DNA of 64,000 bases, taken from positions 4,092,001-4,156,000 of the forward strand of contig NZ_CP019431.1 of the NCBI RefSeq assembly GCF_009866765.1, read 5' to 3'. The notes under the pieces are model-generated. The model worked only from the letters and a program-made list of their open reading frames with translations. It searched no databases and was not told the origin of the DNA. The translations under genes were made by a program, and so were the position numbers. Shown piece after piece: positions 57,198 through 64,000 of this stretch; the stretch's first letter is position 1, and each line of letters begins with the position of its first letter. This DNA is from Pseudomonas sp. S35. GTDB lineage: Bacteria > Pseudomonadota > Gammaproteobacteria > Pseudomonadales > Pseudomonadaceae.

Positions 57198-58010
57198 ATG
57201 AAAACACCTTCCGAAAAAACCGCGATAGTCACCGGTGCGTCGTCCGGTATTGGGCGAGCGACTGCTGAAGCACTGGTGCGTGCAGGGTATCGGGTATTTG
57301 GCACGAGTCGAAAGGCAGCGGCCAGCCCAACGCAGGTGTCCATGCTCACCTGCGACGTGACCGACGACGTCTCGGTCAGTGCGCTTGTCTCAAGCGTACT
57401 CGCGCAGACCGGGCGGATCGACCTGCTGGTCAATAATGCCGGTATCGGCATGCTGGGCGGCGCTGAAGAATTCTCGATCCCACAGGTACAAGCACTGTTC
57501 GACGTCAATCTGTTCGGCGTCATCCGCCTGACCAACGCCGTACTGCCGTCGATGCGCACGCGCGGCCAGGGGCGCATCATCAATATCGGATCAATTCTAG
57601 GGGTGATACCCGCGCCCTACTCCGCTCATTATTCGGCGGTCAAACACGCGCTGGAAGGTTATTCCGAATCCCTCGATCACGAGGTGCGTGCCTTCAATAT
57701 TCGTGTCTCGGTCATCGAGCCCGCATTCGTGCGTACCGTCTTCGATCAAAACGGTATTGAGCCAGACTCGCAGCTCAAGGCCTACGACCAACCCCGAGCC
57801 GGGCTCAAGGCACTGCTGGCCGAGGTTGTGCCCAAAGCCGACCTGCCAGAAGTCGTCGCGGCAGTCGTGGTGAAAGCCGCGATCGACAGCCAGCCTCGGC
57901 GTCGCTATACCGCTGGCAAGGCGGCACGACAAATCAGCCTGCTGCGCCGCTTCGCGCCCGCCGGGGTGTTCGACAAGGCCTTTCGTAAGCAATTTCGCCT
58001 GCCGGTTTAA
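57198..58010 (+). CDS. SDR family oxidoreductase
   Basis: 270 aa classical SDR: VTGASSGIGRATAEALVRAGYRVFGTSR, NNAGIGMLGGAEE, NIGSILGVIPAPYSAHYSAVKHALEGYSESL with Ser, Tyr and Lys. Resembles the 17-beta-HSD-like/oxidoreductase SDRs often found near OYE genes. 255 bp after the previous gene, where no certain ORF is seen; likely the last gene of the TetR-controlled set. Confidence 0.88.
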   Translation: MKTPSEKTAIVTGASSGIGRATAEALVRAGYRVFGTSRKAAASPTQVSMLTCDVTDDVSVSALVSSVLAQTGRIDLLVNNAGIGMLGGAEEFSIPQVQALFDVNLFGVIRLTNAVLPSMRTRGQGRIINIGSILGVIPAPYSAHYSAVKHALEGYSESLDHEVRAFNIRVSVIEPAFVRTVFDQNGIEPDSQLKAYDQPRAGLKALLAEVVPKADLPEVVAAVVVKAAIDSQPRRRYTAGKAARQISLLRRFAPAGVFDKAFRKQFRLPV

Positions 58011-58123
58011 ATCCCAAGGCGTGCGGTGGCTCCCAGTGAGTCAGCCATCAAACGCATCGACCGATACACCTCGATCTCAAGCAAACCCGCACACTTGGCT
58101 ACCGCAGGAACGGATATGTACTC

Positions 58124-58150
58124 ATCATCGGGGGCAAGCCCCCTCCCCCA
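58124..58150. repeat. REP element
   Basis: ATCATCGGGGGCAAGCCCCC and TCCCCCATT (slightly changed from the usual TCCCACATT), between the SDR gene and the convergent SLC13 gene whose stop it touches. Confidence 0.8.
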
Positions 58151-59629
58151 TTAGATCCAGCCGAGCCAACTCCAGTAAGTGGCGGCGAACACCAGCATCA
58201 GCCCATACCCGATCAGCGTCACCAGGATCCCTACCTTGGCAAACTGCCGCGCCGTAAAGGTCCCGGTCCCCAGGCACACCATGTTCTGCGGCGCATTGAT
58301 CGGCAAGATAAACCCATAGCTCATCACAAACCCCAGCAACATGGTCATGCCCAACCGACTGAAATCACCCGGCAAGGTCTGCAACACCGCGATCAATATC
58401 GGCAGCAATGCCGAGGTCAACGCCGTGGCACTGGCAAACCCCAAGTGAATCACGATTAAAAACACGCCAAGAATCGCAAACACCCCCAACGGGCCCACCT
58501 GATCCAGCCCGGTGTGGGCCACGACAGTCGAACCCAACCATTGCCCGGCCTGGGTGGTCAGCAGCGCCGTACCGAGACTGATCCCAACCCCGAACACAAT
58601 CACCGTGCCCCACGGAATACGCGACTGCACGTCTTTCCAGGTCATCACCCCGATCCCCGGCAACAGCAAGAACACCAACCCGGCGTAGGTGGTCGAGGTG
58701 GTGTCGAAGCTATGCAGGCGCCCTTCCGTCGCCCAAGCGAGCAGCAACAACACCGACACGCTCAGCAGGCGTTTCTGCGGCCCGGTCATCGGCCCAATAT
58801 CCACCAACGACTGCGCGACCGCTTCCTTGCCCCCCGGGATGCTGTCGGTCTCCGGCGGCAACAATTTGAGCACCAGAAACAGCAGCACTGCCGACATGAT
58901 CAGCGCCCACGGTGCACCGGCGATCAGCCAGTCGATCCATGACACGCGCTGGCCGAGCATCTTGTCCATAAAGCCCACGGTCAGCAGGTTCTGCGCGGCA
59001 GCGGTCTGGATGCCGACGTTCCAGATGCTGGTGCCTTGGGCCACCACGATCATGATCCCGGCGGCGATGTTGGAACGTTTGTCGACGCCGAACGCGGCGA
59101 TCACGCCCATCATGATCGGCACCACACACGCGCTGCGCGCGGTGGCGCTGGGCACCACCAGGCTGAGCAAAAGGGTCACTGCAATCGCCCCCAGCAAAAT
59201 GCGTCGGGTGCTGGTGCCGACGCGGCTCAGGGTGACCAGCGCAATGCGCCGGTCCAGGCCGGTATGGGTCATGGCGGCGGCGATAAACAGCGCGCCCGCC
59301 ACCAACGCCAGCGCCGGGTTGGCAAACCCGGTGAGGGCCATGCTGATGGCCGGGCTGGTGCCGATCAGGTGCGTGGGATCTTGCAGGGACGGCGCGGTGC
59401 CGAGCAAAAACGCCATGAGCGAGGTAATCATGATCGCGCTGGCTTCATAAGACACCGCTTCGGTGATCCACACCACCACCGCAAACGCCAGGATCGCCAG
59501 CATCCGGTGCCCCGCCACTGGTAGGTCGGCGGGCAGCGGCAACAGCAGCACCCCGGCCATCACCAGTACGGCGACCACCAGGCCCAGGGGCAACTTGAAT
59601 GATTCAACGGTTGTTGCGGGGGCGTTCAT
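58151..59629 (-). CDS. SLC13/DASS family permease
   Basis: 492 aa with about 12-14 membrane segments. DASS signatures: WITEAVSYEASAIMITSLMAFLLG, an SATAR stretch in SLVVPSATARSACVVPIMMG, and LPINAPQNMVCLGTGTF near the end (the SNT-type motif region is changed to NAP). Imports dicarboxylates or related anions. Start MNAPATT after GGAG. It follows the amidase gene by 95 bp in the same direction, so the pair may take up and hydrolyse an amide-containing acid (inferred). Confidence 0.87.
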   Translation of the reverse strand: MNAPATTVESFKLPLGLVVAVLVMAGVLLLPLPADLPVAGHRMLAILAFAVVVWITEAVSYEASAIMITSLMAFLLGTAPSLQDPTHLIGTSPAISMALTGFANPALALVAGALFIAAAMTHTGLDRRIALVTLSRVGTSTRRILLGAIAVTLLLSLVVPSATARSACVVPIMMGVIAAFGVDKRSNIAAGIMIVVAQGTSIWNVGIQTAAAQNLLTVGFMDKMLGQRVSWIDWLIAGAPWALIMSAVLLFLVLKLLPPETDSIPGGKEAVAQSLVDIGPMTGPQKRLLSVSVLLLLAWATEGRLHSFDTTSTTYAGLVFLLLPGIGVMTWKDVQSRIPWGTVIVFGVGISLGTALLTTQAGQWLGSTVVAHTGLDQVGPLGVFAILGVFLIVIHLGFASATALTSALLPILIAVLQTLPGDFSRLGMTMLLGFVMSYGFILPINAPQNMVCLGTGTFTARQFAKVGILVTLIGYGLMLVFAATYWSWLGWI

Positions 59630-59724
59630 GGGGCGCTCCATCAGCCTTGGATTCAGACCGACACCCTGGGGCAAAACGCCGCGAGGCGTGTTGACGAGTA
59701 TCAACACGCCTCAATACTTCGTGC

Positions 59725-61011
59725 CTATTGGCTGGCGTGCCTGAGCACTGCATCGACCTGCTCTGCTGCATGCAGCAGGATGCTGTCGTGTCTAAATCCG
59801 CCAATCAATTGGAGCCCTACCGGCAGCCCTGCGTTTTTACGCACCAGCGGAATGTTCACTTGAGGTAATCCGAAGGCCATCCAACATTTTATGAAATCGG
59901 ACGGTCCGGTCGCCTCAAGGCCCAACGGCGCAACGATGCCACAACTGGCCCCCAGCACTGCGTCAAAGGGTTTGAACAACGCTTGCAGTACAGGTGCCAA
60001 AGCCACCAAGCGCGTCTTCGCTGCAGACTCCTGCTCCCAACGGATCTGGCGTGCACGCGTGAACATCGCCTGGACTTCACGGCTCATGGCGTCTGGGTAC
60101 ATGGCCATCTCTGCGGCCAATGACCTGGCACCCTCACAGTCATTTATCAACTGATGGTCATCGAAGACGCTGGCAAACGCTTCGGGCAAGACGACCTCCG
60201 CCACATGATGACCCGCCGCACGCAGCGCCTCTACAGCGGCTTCCAACGCGTGAGCCACGTCGTGGTCAACTTGATCCCAACGGGCGGTACGACAAAAACC
60301 GAAGGAGCACGGTTGGCTGGCAGGGGGGCGCGCGGGTAAGCCCGGAATCAGCACTTCGGCGACCAGGCTGAGGTCGCTGACGGAACGTCCATACCAACCT
60401 GCCGTGTCGAAGCTGGGCGCCAGAGGCTTCACACCTTCCAGGGACACCAACCCATAGGATGGCTTGAACGCGTACACCCCACAGTATGAGGCTGGCTTGA
60501 TCAACGAGCCGGCCGTCTGTGTTCCCAAGGCGATGGGAAAAAACCCTGCGGCCATTCCTGCGGCAGAGCCGGCACTCGAACTTCCAGGCGTTCTGCGGGG
60601 ATCATGCGGATTGCAGGTGGGGCCTGTGTGCATGTAAGCGAATTCGGTGGTGTGGGTCTTGCCCATGATGACCGCCCCGGCCTGGCGAAGAAGCGAGACA
60701 ACATGTGCATCACGCGATGGGCGGTTGTCATCATGGATCGGGGAGTAAAAACGGGTGGGGTGATCCGCAGTGTCGTAGTTGTCTTTGACGCCCACCGGTA
60801 TACCCGCCAAAGGCCCCTTGGCAGGTGCCCCGGTGGGTTGGCGCGCGCGTGCACGCAAGGCGTCGGGGTCAATGGATACAAAGGCTTGTATGGTCGGATC
60901 CAGGCGCTCGACACACCCAAGGAAATGCTCGAGCACCGTTTCTTCGCTCACCGCCCCCGAACGTACCCACTGCGAAAGGCGCGTGGCGTGCGCATGATAA
61001 AGGTTGTACAT
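59725..61011 (-). CDS. Amidase signature family hydrolase
   Basis: 428 aa. The amidase-signature triad is visible: Lys in GIPVGVKDNYDTAD, the Gly/Ser stretch RRTPGSSSAGSAAGMAAG (cis-Ser) and the nucleophilic Ser in GTQTAGSLIKPAS. It ends with FGLPQVNIPLVRKNAGLPVGLQLIG. Hydrolyses an unknown amide. Start MYNLYHAH has SD AGGAG 6 nt upstream; the longer frame has no homology. An inverted repeat lies 18 bp upstream. Confidence 0.9.
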   Translation of the reverse strand: MYNLYHAHATRLSQWVRSGAVSEETVLEHFLGCVERLDPTIQAFVSIDPDALRARARQPTGAPAKGPLAGIPVGVKDNYDTADHPTRFYSPIHDDNRPSRDAHVVSLLRQAGAVIMGKTHTTEFAYMHTGPTCNPHDPRRTPGSSSAGSAAGMAAGFFPIALGTQTAGSLIKPASYCGVYAFKPSYGLVSLEGVKPLAPSFDTAGWYGRSVSDLSLVAEVLIPGLPARPPASQPCSFGFCRTARWDQVDHDVAHALEAAVEALRAAGHHVAEVVLPEAFASVFDDHQLINDCEGARSLAAEMAMYPDAMSREVQAMFTRARQIRWEQESAAKTRLVALAPVLQALFKPFDAVLGASCGIVAPLGLEATGPSDFIKCWMAFGLPQVNIPLVRKNAGLPVGLQLIGGFRHDSILLHAAEQVDAVLRHASQ

Positions 61012-61028
61012 ACCGCTCCTATTTTTTC

Positions 61029-61048
61029 GAACGCTTGCGAGAGCGTTC
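61029..61048. promoter_or_regulatory. Inverted repeat upstream of the amidase gene
   Basis: GAACGCT (61029-61035) and AGCGTTC (61042-61048) with a 6-nt spacer, 18 bp before the amidase ATG. A likely operator for an unlinked regulator, or a leader hairpin. Confidence 0.35.
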
Positions 61049-61177
61049 CACATCGCGAACAGAAATGAGCACGAAGCTTGGGCGGCTTTAATCGAGAACA
61101 ACAGCGCGTATTTTTTGTGCCGAGCCAAAGCGTTTTTGATGAATCGAGGTTCAAATACGCGAGAACGACGGGGTGTG

Positions 61178-62548
61178 CTATGCCAGCAGCTGGCTCAGCA
61201 CCGCCCGTAACTTCCCGGGCTTGACCGGCTTGTTCAACAGCGGCGCGTCCAGCCGCCGCAGCGCACGACGACAGTGGTCGGTGCGGTCGGCGGTGATGAT
61301 CACGGCGGGGATTTTCTGATCGAAATGCTCACGCAAATGACGCACCACCTGACAGCCCACCACCCCATGATCCAGGTGGTAGTCCGCCAGGATCAGCTCC
61401 GGCGCCCTGCCCTGCAACGCCAGCAATGCGCCAGCCTGGTCGGTGGCGGTGACCACCTCGCAGCCCCACTGGCCGAGCAGCGCGCGCATGCTGTCGAGGA
61501 TGCTGGTTTCATTGTCGATCACCAGCAAACGCCGGCCCGGCAACGGGTTGCCGGTGGTCGGTTGCACCGGCAGTTGGCTGATCGCCACGGGCATATCAGC
61601 GCTCAGCGGCACTTCGATGCTGAACATCGAGCCACGTCCCGGCCACGAGCGCACCGCTATCGGGTAGCCAAGCACCTCGGCGATACGCTCGACAATCGCC
61701 AAGCCCAGGCCCACGCCCTTGCGGTCGGCTGCGCGGCCCACATCCAGTTGGTTGAACTCCAGGAAGATCGACTCCAACCGATCGGCCGCAATGCCGCGCC
61801 CGGTGTCCCACACTTCCAGGCGCAGGCAATCATCGCGACGGCGTGCGCCGAGCAAGATGCAGCCCTCGTCGGTGTAGCGACAGGCATTGCTGAGGAAGTT
61901 ACGCAAAATCCGTGTGAGCAGGCGCAGGTCGGTGAGCACCGCATAATGACCCGTACGCGCCCGCAGGTTCAGCCCGGCCGCCAAGGCCACCGACTGGAAC
62001 TCCGAGACCAGCGGCGCAAACACGTCATCCAGGCGATACAGCGCCACATCCGGCTTCACCGCTGCCTGGTCCAGCCGCGAGATGTCCAGCAAGTCAGTGA
62101 GCAGATCTTCGGCGCCTTCCAGGGCCTGGTGGGTGCGTTCCACCAGCACCTGCTCGACACTGGGCAGTTGTCGTTCACGCAGGGTGGCGATCAGCAGCCG
62201 CGCTGCGTTCAGCGGTTGCAGCAGGTCATGGCTCGCGGCCGCGAGGTATTTGTCCTTGCTGCGGTTGGCAGCCTCGGCCGCGTCGCGGGCATCGCGCAGC
62301 TCCTGTTCGACCTGTTCGCGCTGGGCGATCTGCTGTTGCAGGTTGCGGTTGGCTTCCAGCAGTTCGTCGGTGCGTGCGGCCACCCGCTGTTCCAGCTCAT
62401 CATTGAGGCGGATATAGCGGTTGCGCTCGGCCTCCAGCTCGTCGAGGCGTGCAGTGAGTTCCGGGTAGTGACTCTTGCGCGCCGAGTGGTTGCCCAACCC
62501 CAGCAGCCCGGCCAGTGCCTGTTGCTGTTCGTCAGAGCGCTTCGCCAT
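61178..62548 (-). CDS. Cytoplasmic hybrid histidine kinase/response regulator (ErcS-like)
   Basis: 456 aa. Order: coiled coil (about 31-100), HisKA with His107 in AAASHDLLQPLNA, HATPase (NACRYTDEG, VWDTGRGI, KGVGLGLAI) and a C-terminal receiver with DNE, Asp389 in LILADYHLD and Lys440 in LLNKPVKPG. No membrane segment or PAS domain, so the signal input is unclear; it may act by partner binding. It overlaps the ErcA-type gene by 17 bp. In P. aeruginosa ErcS/ErcA belong to the ethanol-oxidation regulatory network, which supports the name-like call. Confidence 0.85.
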   Translation of the reverse strand: MAKRSDEQQQALAGLLGLGNHSARKSHYPELTARLDELEAERNRYIRLNDELEQRVAARTDELLEANRNLQQQIAQREQVEQELRDARDAAEAANRSKDKYLAAASHDLLQPLNAARLLIATLRERQLPSVEQVLVERTHQALEGAEDLLTDLLDISRLDQAAVKPDVALYRLDDVFAPLVSEFQSVALAAGLNLRARTGHYAVLTDLRLLTRILRNFLSNACRYTDEGCILLGARRRDDCLRLEVWDTGRGIAADRLESIFLEFNQLDVGRAADRKGVGLGLAIVERIAEVLGYPIAVRSWPGRGSMFSIEVPLSADMPVAISQLPVQPTTGNPLPGRRLLVIDNETSILDSMRALLGQWGCEVVTATDQAGALLALQGRAPELILADYHLDHGVVGCQVVRHLREHFDQKIPAVIITADRTDHCRRALRRLDAPLLNKPVKPGKLRAVLSQLLA

Positions 62549-63695
62549 ACACGACCTCGACATCACGCTGGCTCGACTCGCGGGGGTTGGTGAGGATGCA
62601 CGGGTCGTCCATCGCATGCTCGGACAGGAACGGAATATCCGCCACGCGTACCCCATGCAGGCCGAGGGTTTCGTGAAAGCCAATTGCATGCTTGAGCGCG
62701 ATCAGGTGGTCCACCAGCCGCCCGCAGATCTGCCGATGGTTGAGCCCCCGGCAGTCGATGCCAAACGTCTCGGCAATCACCTGGAAGCGCTCCGGCGCCG
62801 AGTTGTAGTTGAACGCCACCACATGCTCCACCAGCACCGCGTTGCACAAGCCGTGGGGCAGATCGAGAAAGCCGCCGAGGCTATGGGACATGGCATGCAC
62901 GGCGCCAAGGATCGCGTTGGAAAACGCCAAGCCTGCCTGCATGCTGCCGAGCATGATCTTCTCGCGCAGGGCAATGTCCGTGGGGTTGGCAATCATCTGC
63001 ACCAGGTTGCCGTTGATCAGGCGCATGGCTTCCAGGGCGTGGGGGTCGGTCAACGGGCCGTGACCGGTGGACACGAACGCCTCGATGGCATGCACCAGCG
63101 CGTCGATGCCGGTACAGGCCGACAGGAACGGGTCCATGCTCGCCGTGGTTTCCGGGTCGATCAGCGACACGTCCGGCACCACCGCTTTACTGACGATGGA
63201 GAACTTCATGCGTTCCTGCTGGTTGGAAATGATCACGAACTGCGAGACGTCCGCCGAGGTGCCGGCGGTAGTGGGAATCAGGATCAGTGGCGGGCTGGGC
63301 ACGCGAATGGTGTCCACGCCCTCGAATTCAAGAATGCTGCGCCCGTGGGCGACGACGATGCCGATGGCCTTGCCGCAATCCATCGGGCTGCCGCCGCCGA
63401 TGGCCACGATCACGTCGCAGTGGTTTTCCCGGTACACCTCGGCGCCGAGCATCACTTCTTCGACACGGGGGTTGGGTGACACGGCGCTGTACAGGCAATA
63501 GTCGATGCCGATGGCTTGCAGGCTGGCTTCCACATCGGCGACCCAACCGGCGGCGATCACGCCAGGGTCGCTGACCACCAGCACCTTGCGTGCGCCAAAG
63601 GTCTTGGCGTAATTGCCCACGTTGTGCCGACAGCCGGCACCGAAGATGATTTCAGGCGAGACGAATTTACGCAGGAGGCTCAGGTTTGGGCTCAT
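62532..63695 (-). CDS. ercA: Iron-containing alcohol dehydrogenase (ErcA-type)
   Basis: 387 aa group III alcohol dehydrogenase: NAD site AIGGGSPMDCGKAIG, VPTTAGTSADVSQ-like IPTTAGTSADVS, and metal ligands in the helical domain (GIDALVHAIEAFVS, GAVHAMSHSLGGFLDLPHGLCNAVL). The gene order pqqA-ercA-kinase resembles the P. aeruginosa ercA/ercS region linked to PQQ-dependent ethanol oxidation, where ErcA has a regulatory role. The start MSPNLSLLRKF is the family start. An enzymatic role in alcohol or aldehyde conversion is the alternative. Confidence 0.85.
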   Translation of the reverse strand: MSPNLSLLRKFVSPEIIFGAGCRHNVGNYAKTFGARKVLVVSDPGVIAAGWVADVEASLQAIGIDYCLYSAVSPNPRVEEVMLGAEVYRENHCDVIVAIGGGSPMDCGKAIGIVVAHGRSILEFEGVDTIRVPSPPLILIPTTAGTSADVSQFVIISNQQERMKFSIVSKAVVPDVSLIDPETTASMDPFLSACTGIDALVHAIEAFVSTGHGPLTDPHALEAMRLINGNLVQMIANPTDIALREKIMLGSMQAGLAFSNAILGAVHAMSHSLGGFLDLPHGLCNAVLVEHVVAFNYNSAPERFQVIAETFGIDCRGLNHRQICGRLVDHLIALKHAIGFHETLGLHGVRVADIPFLSEHAMDDPCILTNPRESSQRDVEVVYGEAL

Positions 63696-63719
63696 TGGAA
63701 AGCCTGTTTTTATTATTTT

Positions 63720-63783
63720 GGAAGATGCGCTCCACACTAACCGATCCGGCTACGAATGCAATCAGACCAAAGAGGCATCTTCC
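63720..63783 (-). promoter_or_regulatory. Inverted repeat between pqqA and ercA
   Basis: GGAAGATGC (63720-63728) and GCATCTTCC (63775-63783) are perfect 9-bp arms around a 46-nt loop, filling most of the gap between the two genes. On the minus strand it could form a stem that stabilises the pqqA message or limits read-through. Confidence 0.4.
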
Positions 63784-63798
63784 GTGCAGCGCACGCGA

Positions 63799-63870
63799 TC
63801 AGCGGCTGGCGAAGTACATGGTCACTTCAAAGCCGATACGCAGGTCGGTGAAGGCGGGTTTGGTCCACAT
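63799..63870 (-). CDS. pqqA: PQQ precursor peptide PqqA (stand-alone copy)
   Basis: 23 aa ending [11 protein letters not shown], the invariant end of PqqA, with the Glu and Tyr that PqqE cross-links to start pyrroloquinoline quinone synthesis. SD AGAGGA 9 nt upstream of the ATG. In the standard operon pqqB follows; here the downstream gene is ercA, so this is a separate copy next to the alcohol-oxidation genes, unless pqqBCDE lie elsewhere without a pqqA. The ORF-track extension upstream to 63996 is not used. Confidence 0.88.
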   Translation of the reverse strand: MWTKPAFTDLRIGFEVTMYFASR

Positions 63871-64000
63871 GGGGGTAGTCCTCTTGTTATGCCGGAGGGT
63901 TCCGGTAAAGACATTAATGCATGGGGGGACGGGGGTGCGAATGCTACTTTCGAAGTAAATGCCGCACTGCATTAGTCGCGAATGTACATAGAACACAATG

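Noticed and set aside
63370..64000. Plus-strand short ORFs opposite ercA and pqqA
   Set aside because: Shadows of the minus-strand genes; no SD or domain.

Overview
This window is chromosomal DNA of a fluorescent Pseudomonas, most likely P. fluorescens group. The block fadH / nitrilase-like / AraC at the left edge, and ppiD-hupB-lon-clpX-clpP-tig-tRNA(His,Leu,His,Arg)-folD, keep the gene order I recall from other pseudomonads (the P. aeruginosa PA1796-PA1805 and PA3092-PA3094 regions). The many REP sequences of the type GTGGGAGGGGGCTTGCCCCC, a REP-associated transposase (RAYT) and a DUF6124 gene also point to this group. Most of the window is GC-rich and tightly packed. The one clearly AT-rich stretch is about 30.3-32.1 kb.

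Layout. 0-3.2 kb: fadH (cut by the window edge), a cysteine-free nitrilase-fold protein, an AraC regulator and a 28-aa peptide. 3.4-7.8 kb: a homodimeric pyruvate-dehydrogenase-E1-type enzyme, a MarR regulator and, unusually, a separate gene for only the C-terminal half of such an E1. Both E1-type genes share the same 15-bp TTGCAATTGCAATCA site. 7.8-10.8 kb: a DUF2242 lipoprotein, a LysR regulator and a divergent MFS exporter. 10.9-21.7 kb: protein quality control (ppiD, lon, clpX, clpP, tig), hupB, a tRNA-like element, four tRNAs and folD. 21.8-30.2 kb: pbpG, a C39-like lipoprotein with Ser in place of the catalytic Cys, two small genes, and an RND-MFP-OMF tripartite efflux operon. 30.3-33.5 kb is accessory: an Sll1717-type P-loop ATPase, a structured leader in front of a DUF6124 gene, and a REPIN/RAYT locus.

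33.5-41.8 kb is a complete reductive pyrimidine degradation set: PreT/PreA dihydropyrimidine dehydrogenase, dihydropyrimidinase, a beta-ureidopropionase-type amidohydrolase, an NCS1 nucleobase transporter and a RutR-like TetR regulator. 41.9-43.1 kb holds copCD. 43.3-50.3 kb is a hexuronate oxidation cluster: OprD-type porin, uronate dehydrogenase, SMP-30 lactonase, TRAP transporter and an aldose-1-epimerase whose last residues are encoded by a REP. 50.3-53.1 kb is an EmrAB-type exporter. 53.2-58.0 kb is a TetR-controlled set of old yellow enzyme, two SDRs and a quinone-oxidoreductase-like enzyme, with a perfect 21-bp inverted repeat between the divergent genes. 58.1-61.0 kb carries an SLC13 transporter and an amidase. 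61.2-63.9 kb carries a hybrid histidine kinase, an ErcA-type alcohol dehydrogenase and a stand-alone pqqA, which looks like part of the PQQ/ethanol-oxidation regulatory region.

The most unusual items are the E1 C-terminal-half paralog with its shared operator, the 76-nt tRNA-like element with encoded CCA between hupB and ppiD, the DUF6124 leader in which three CCTAGG palindromes (one over the ribosome binding site) and competing complementary heptamers suggest an RNA switch, and two enzyme-fold proteins that have lost the catalytic cysteine. All family assignments come from reading the sequence; no database search was run.
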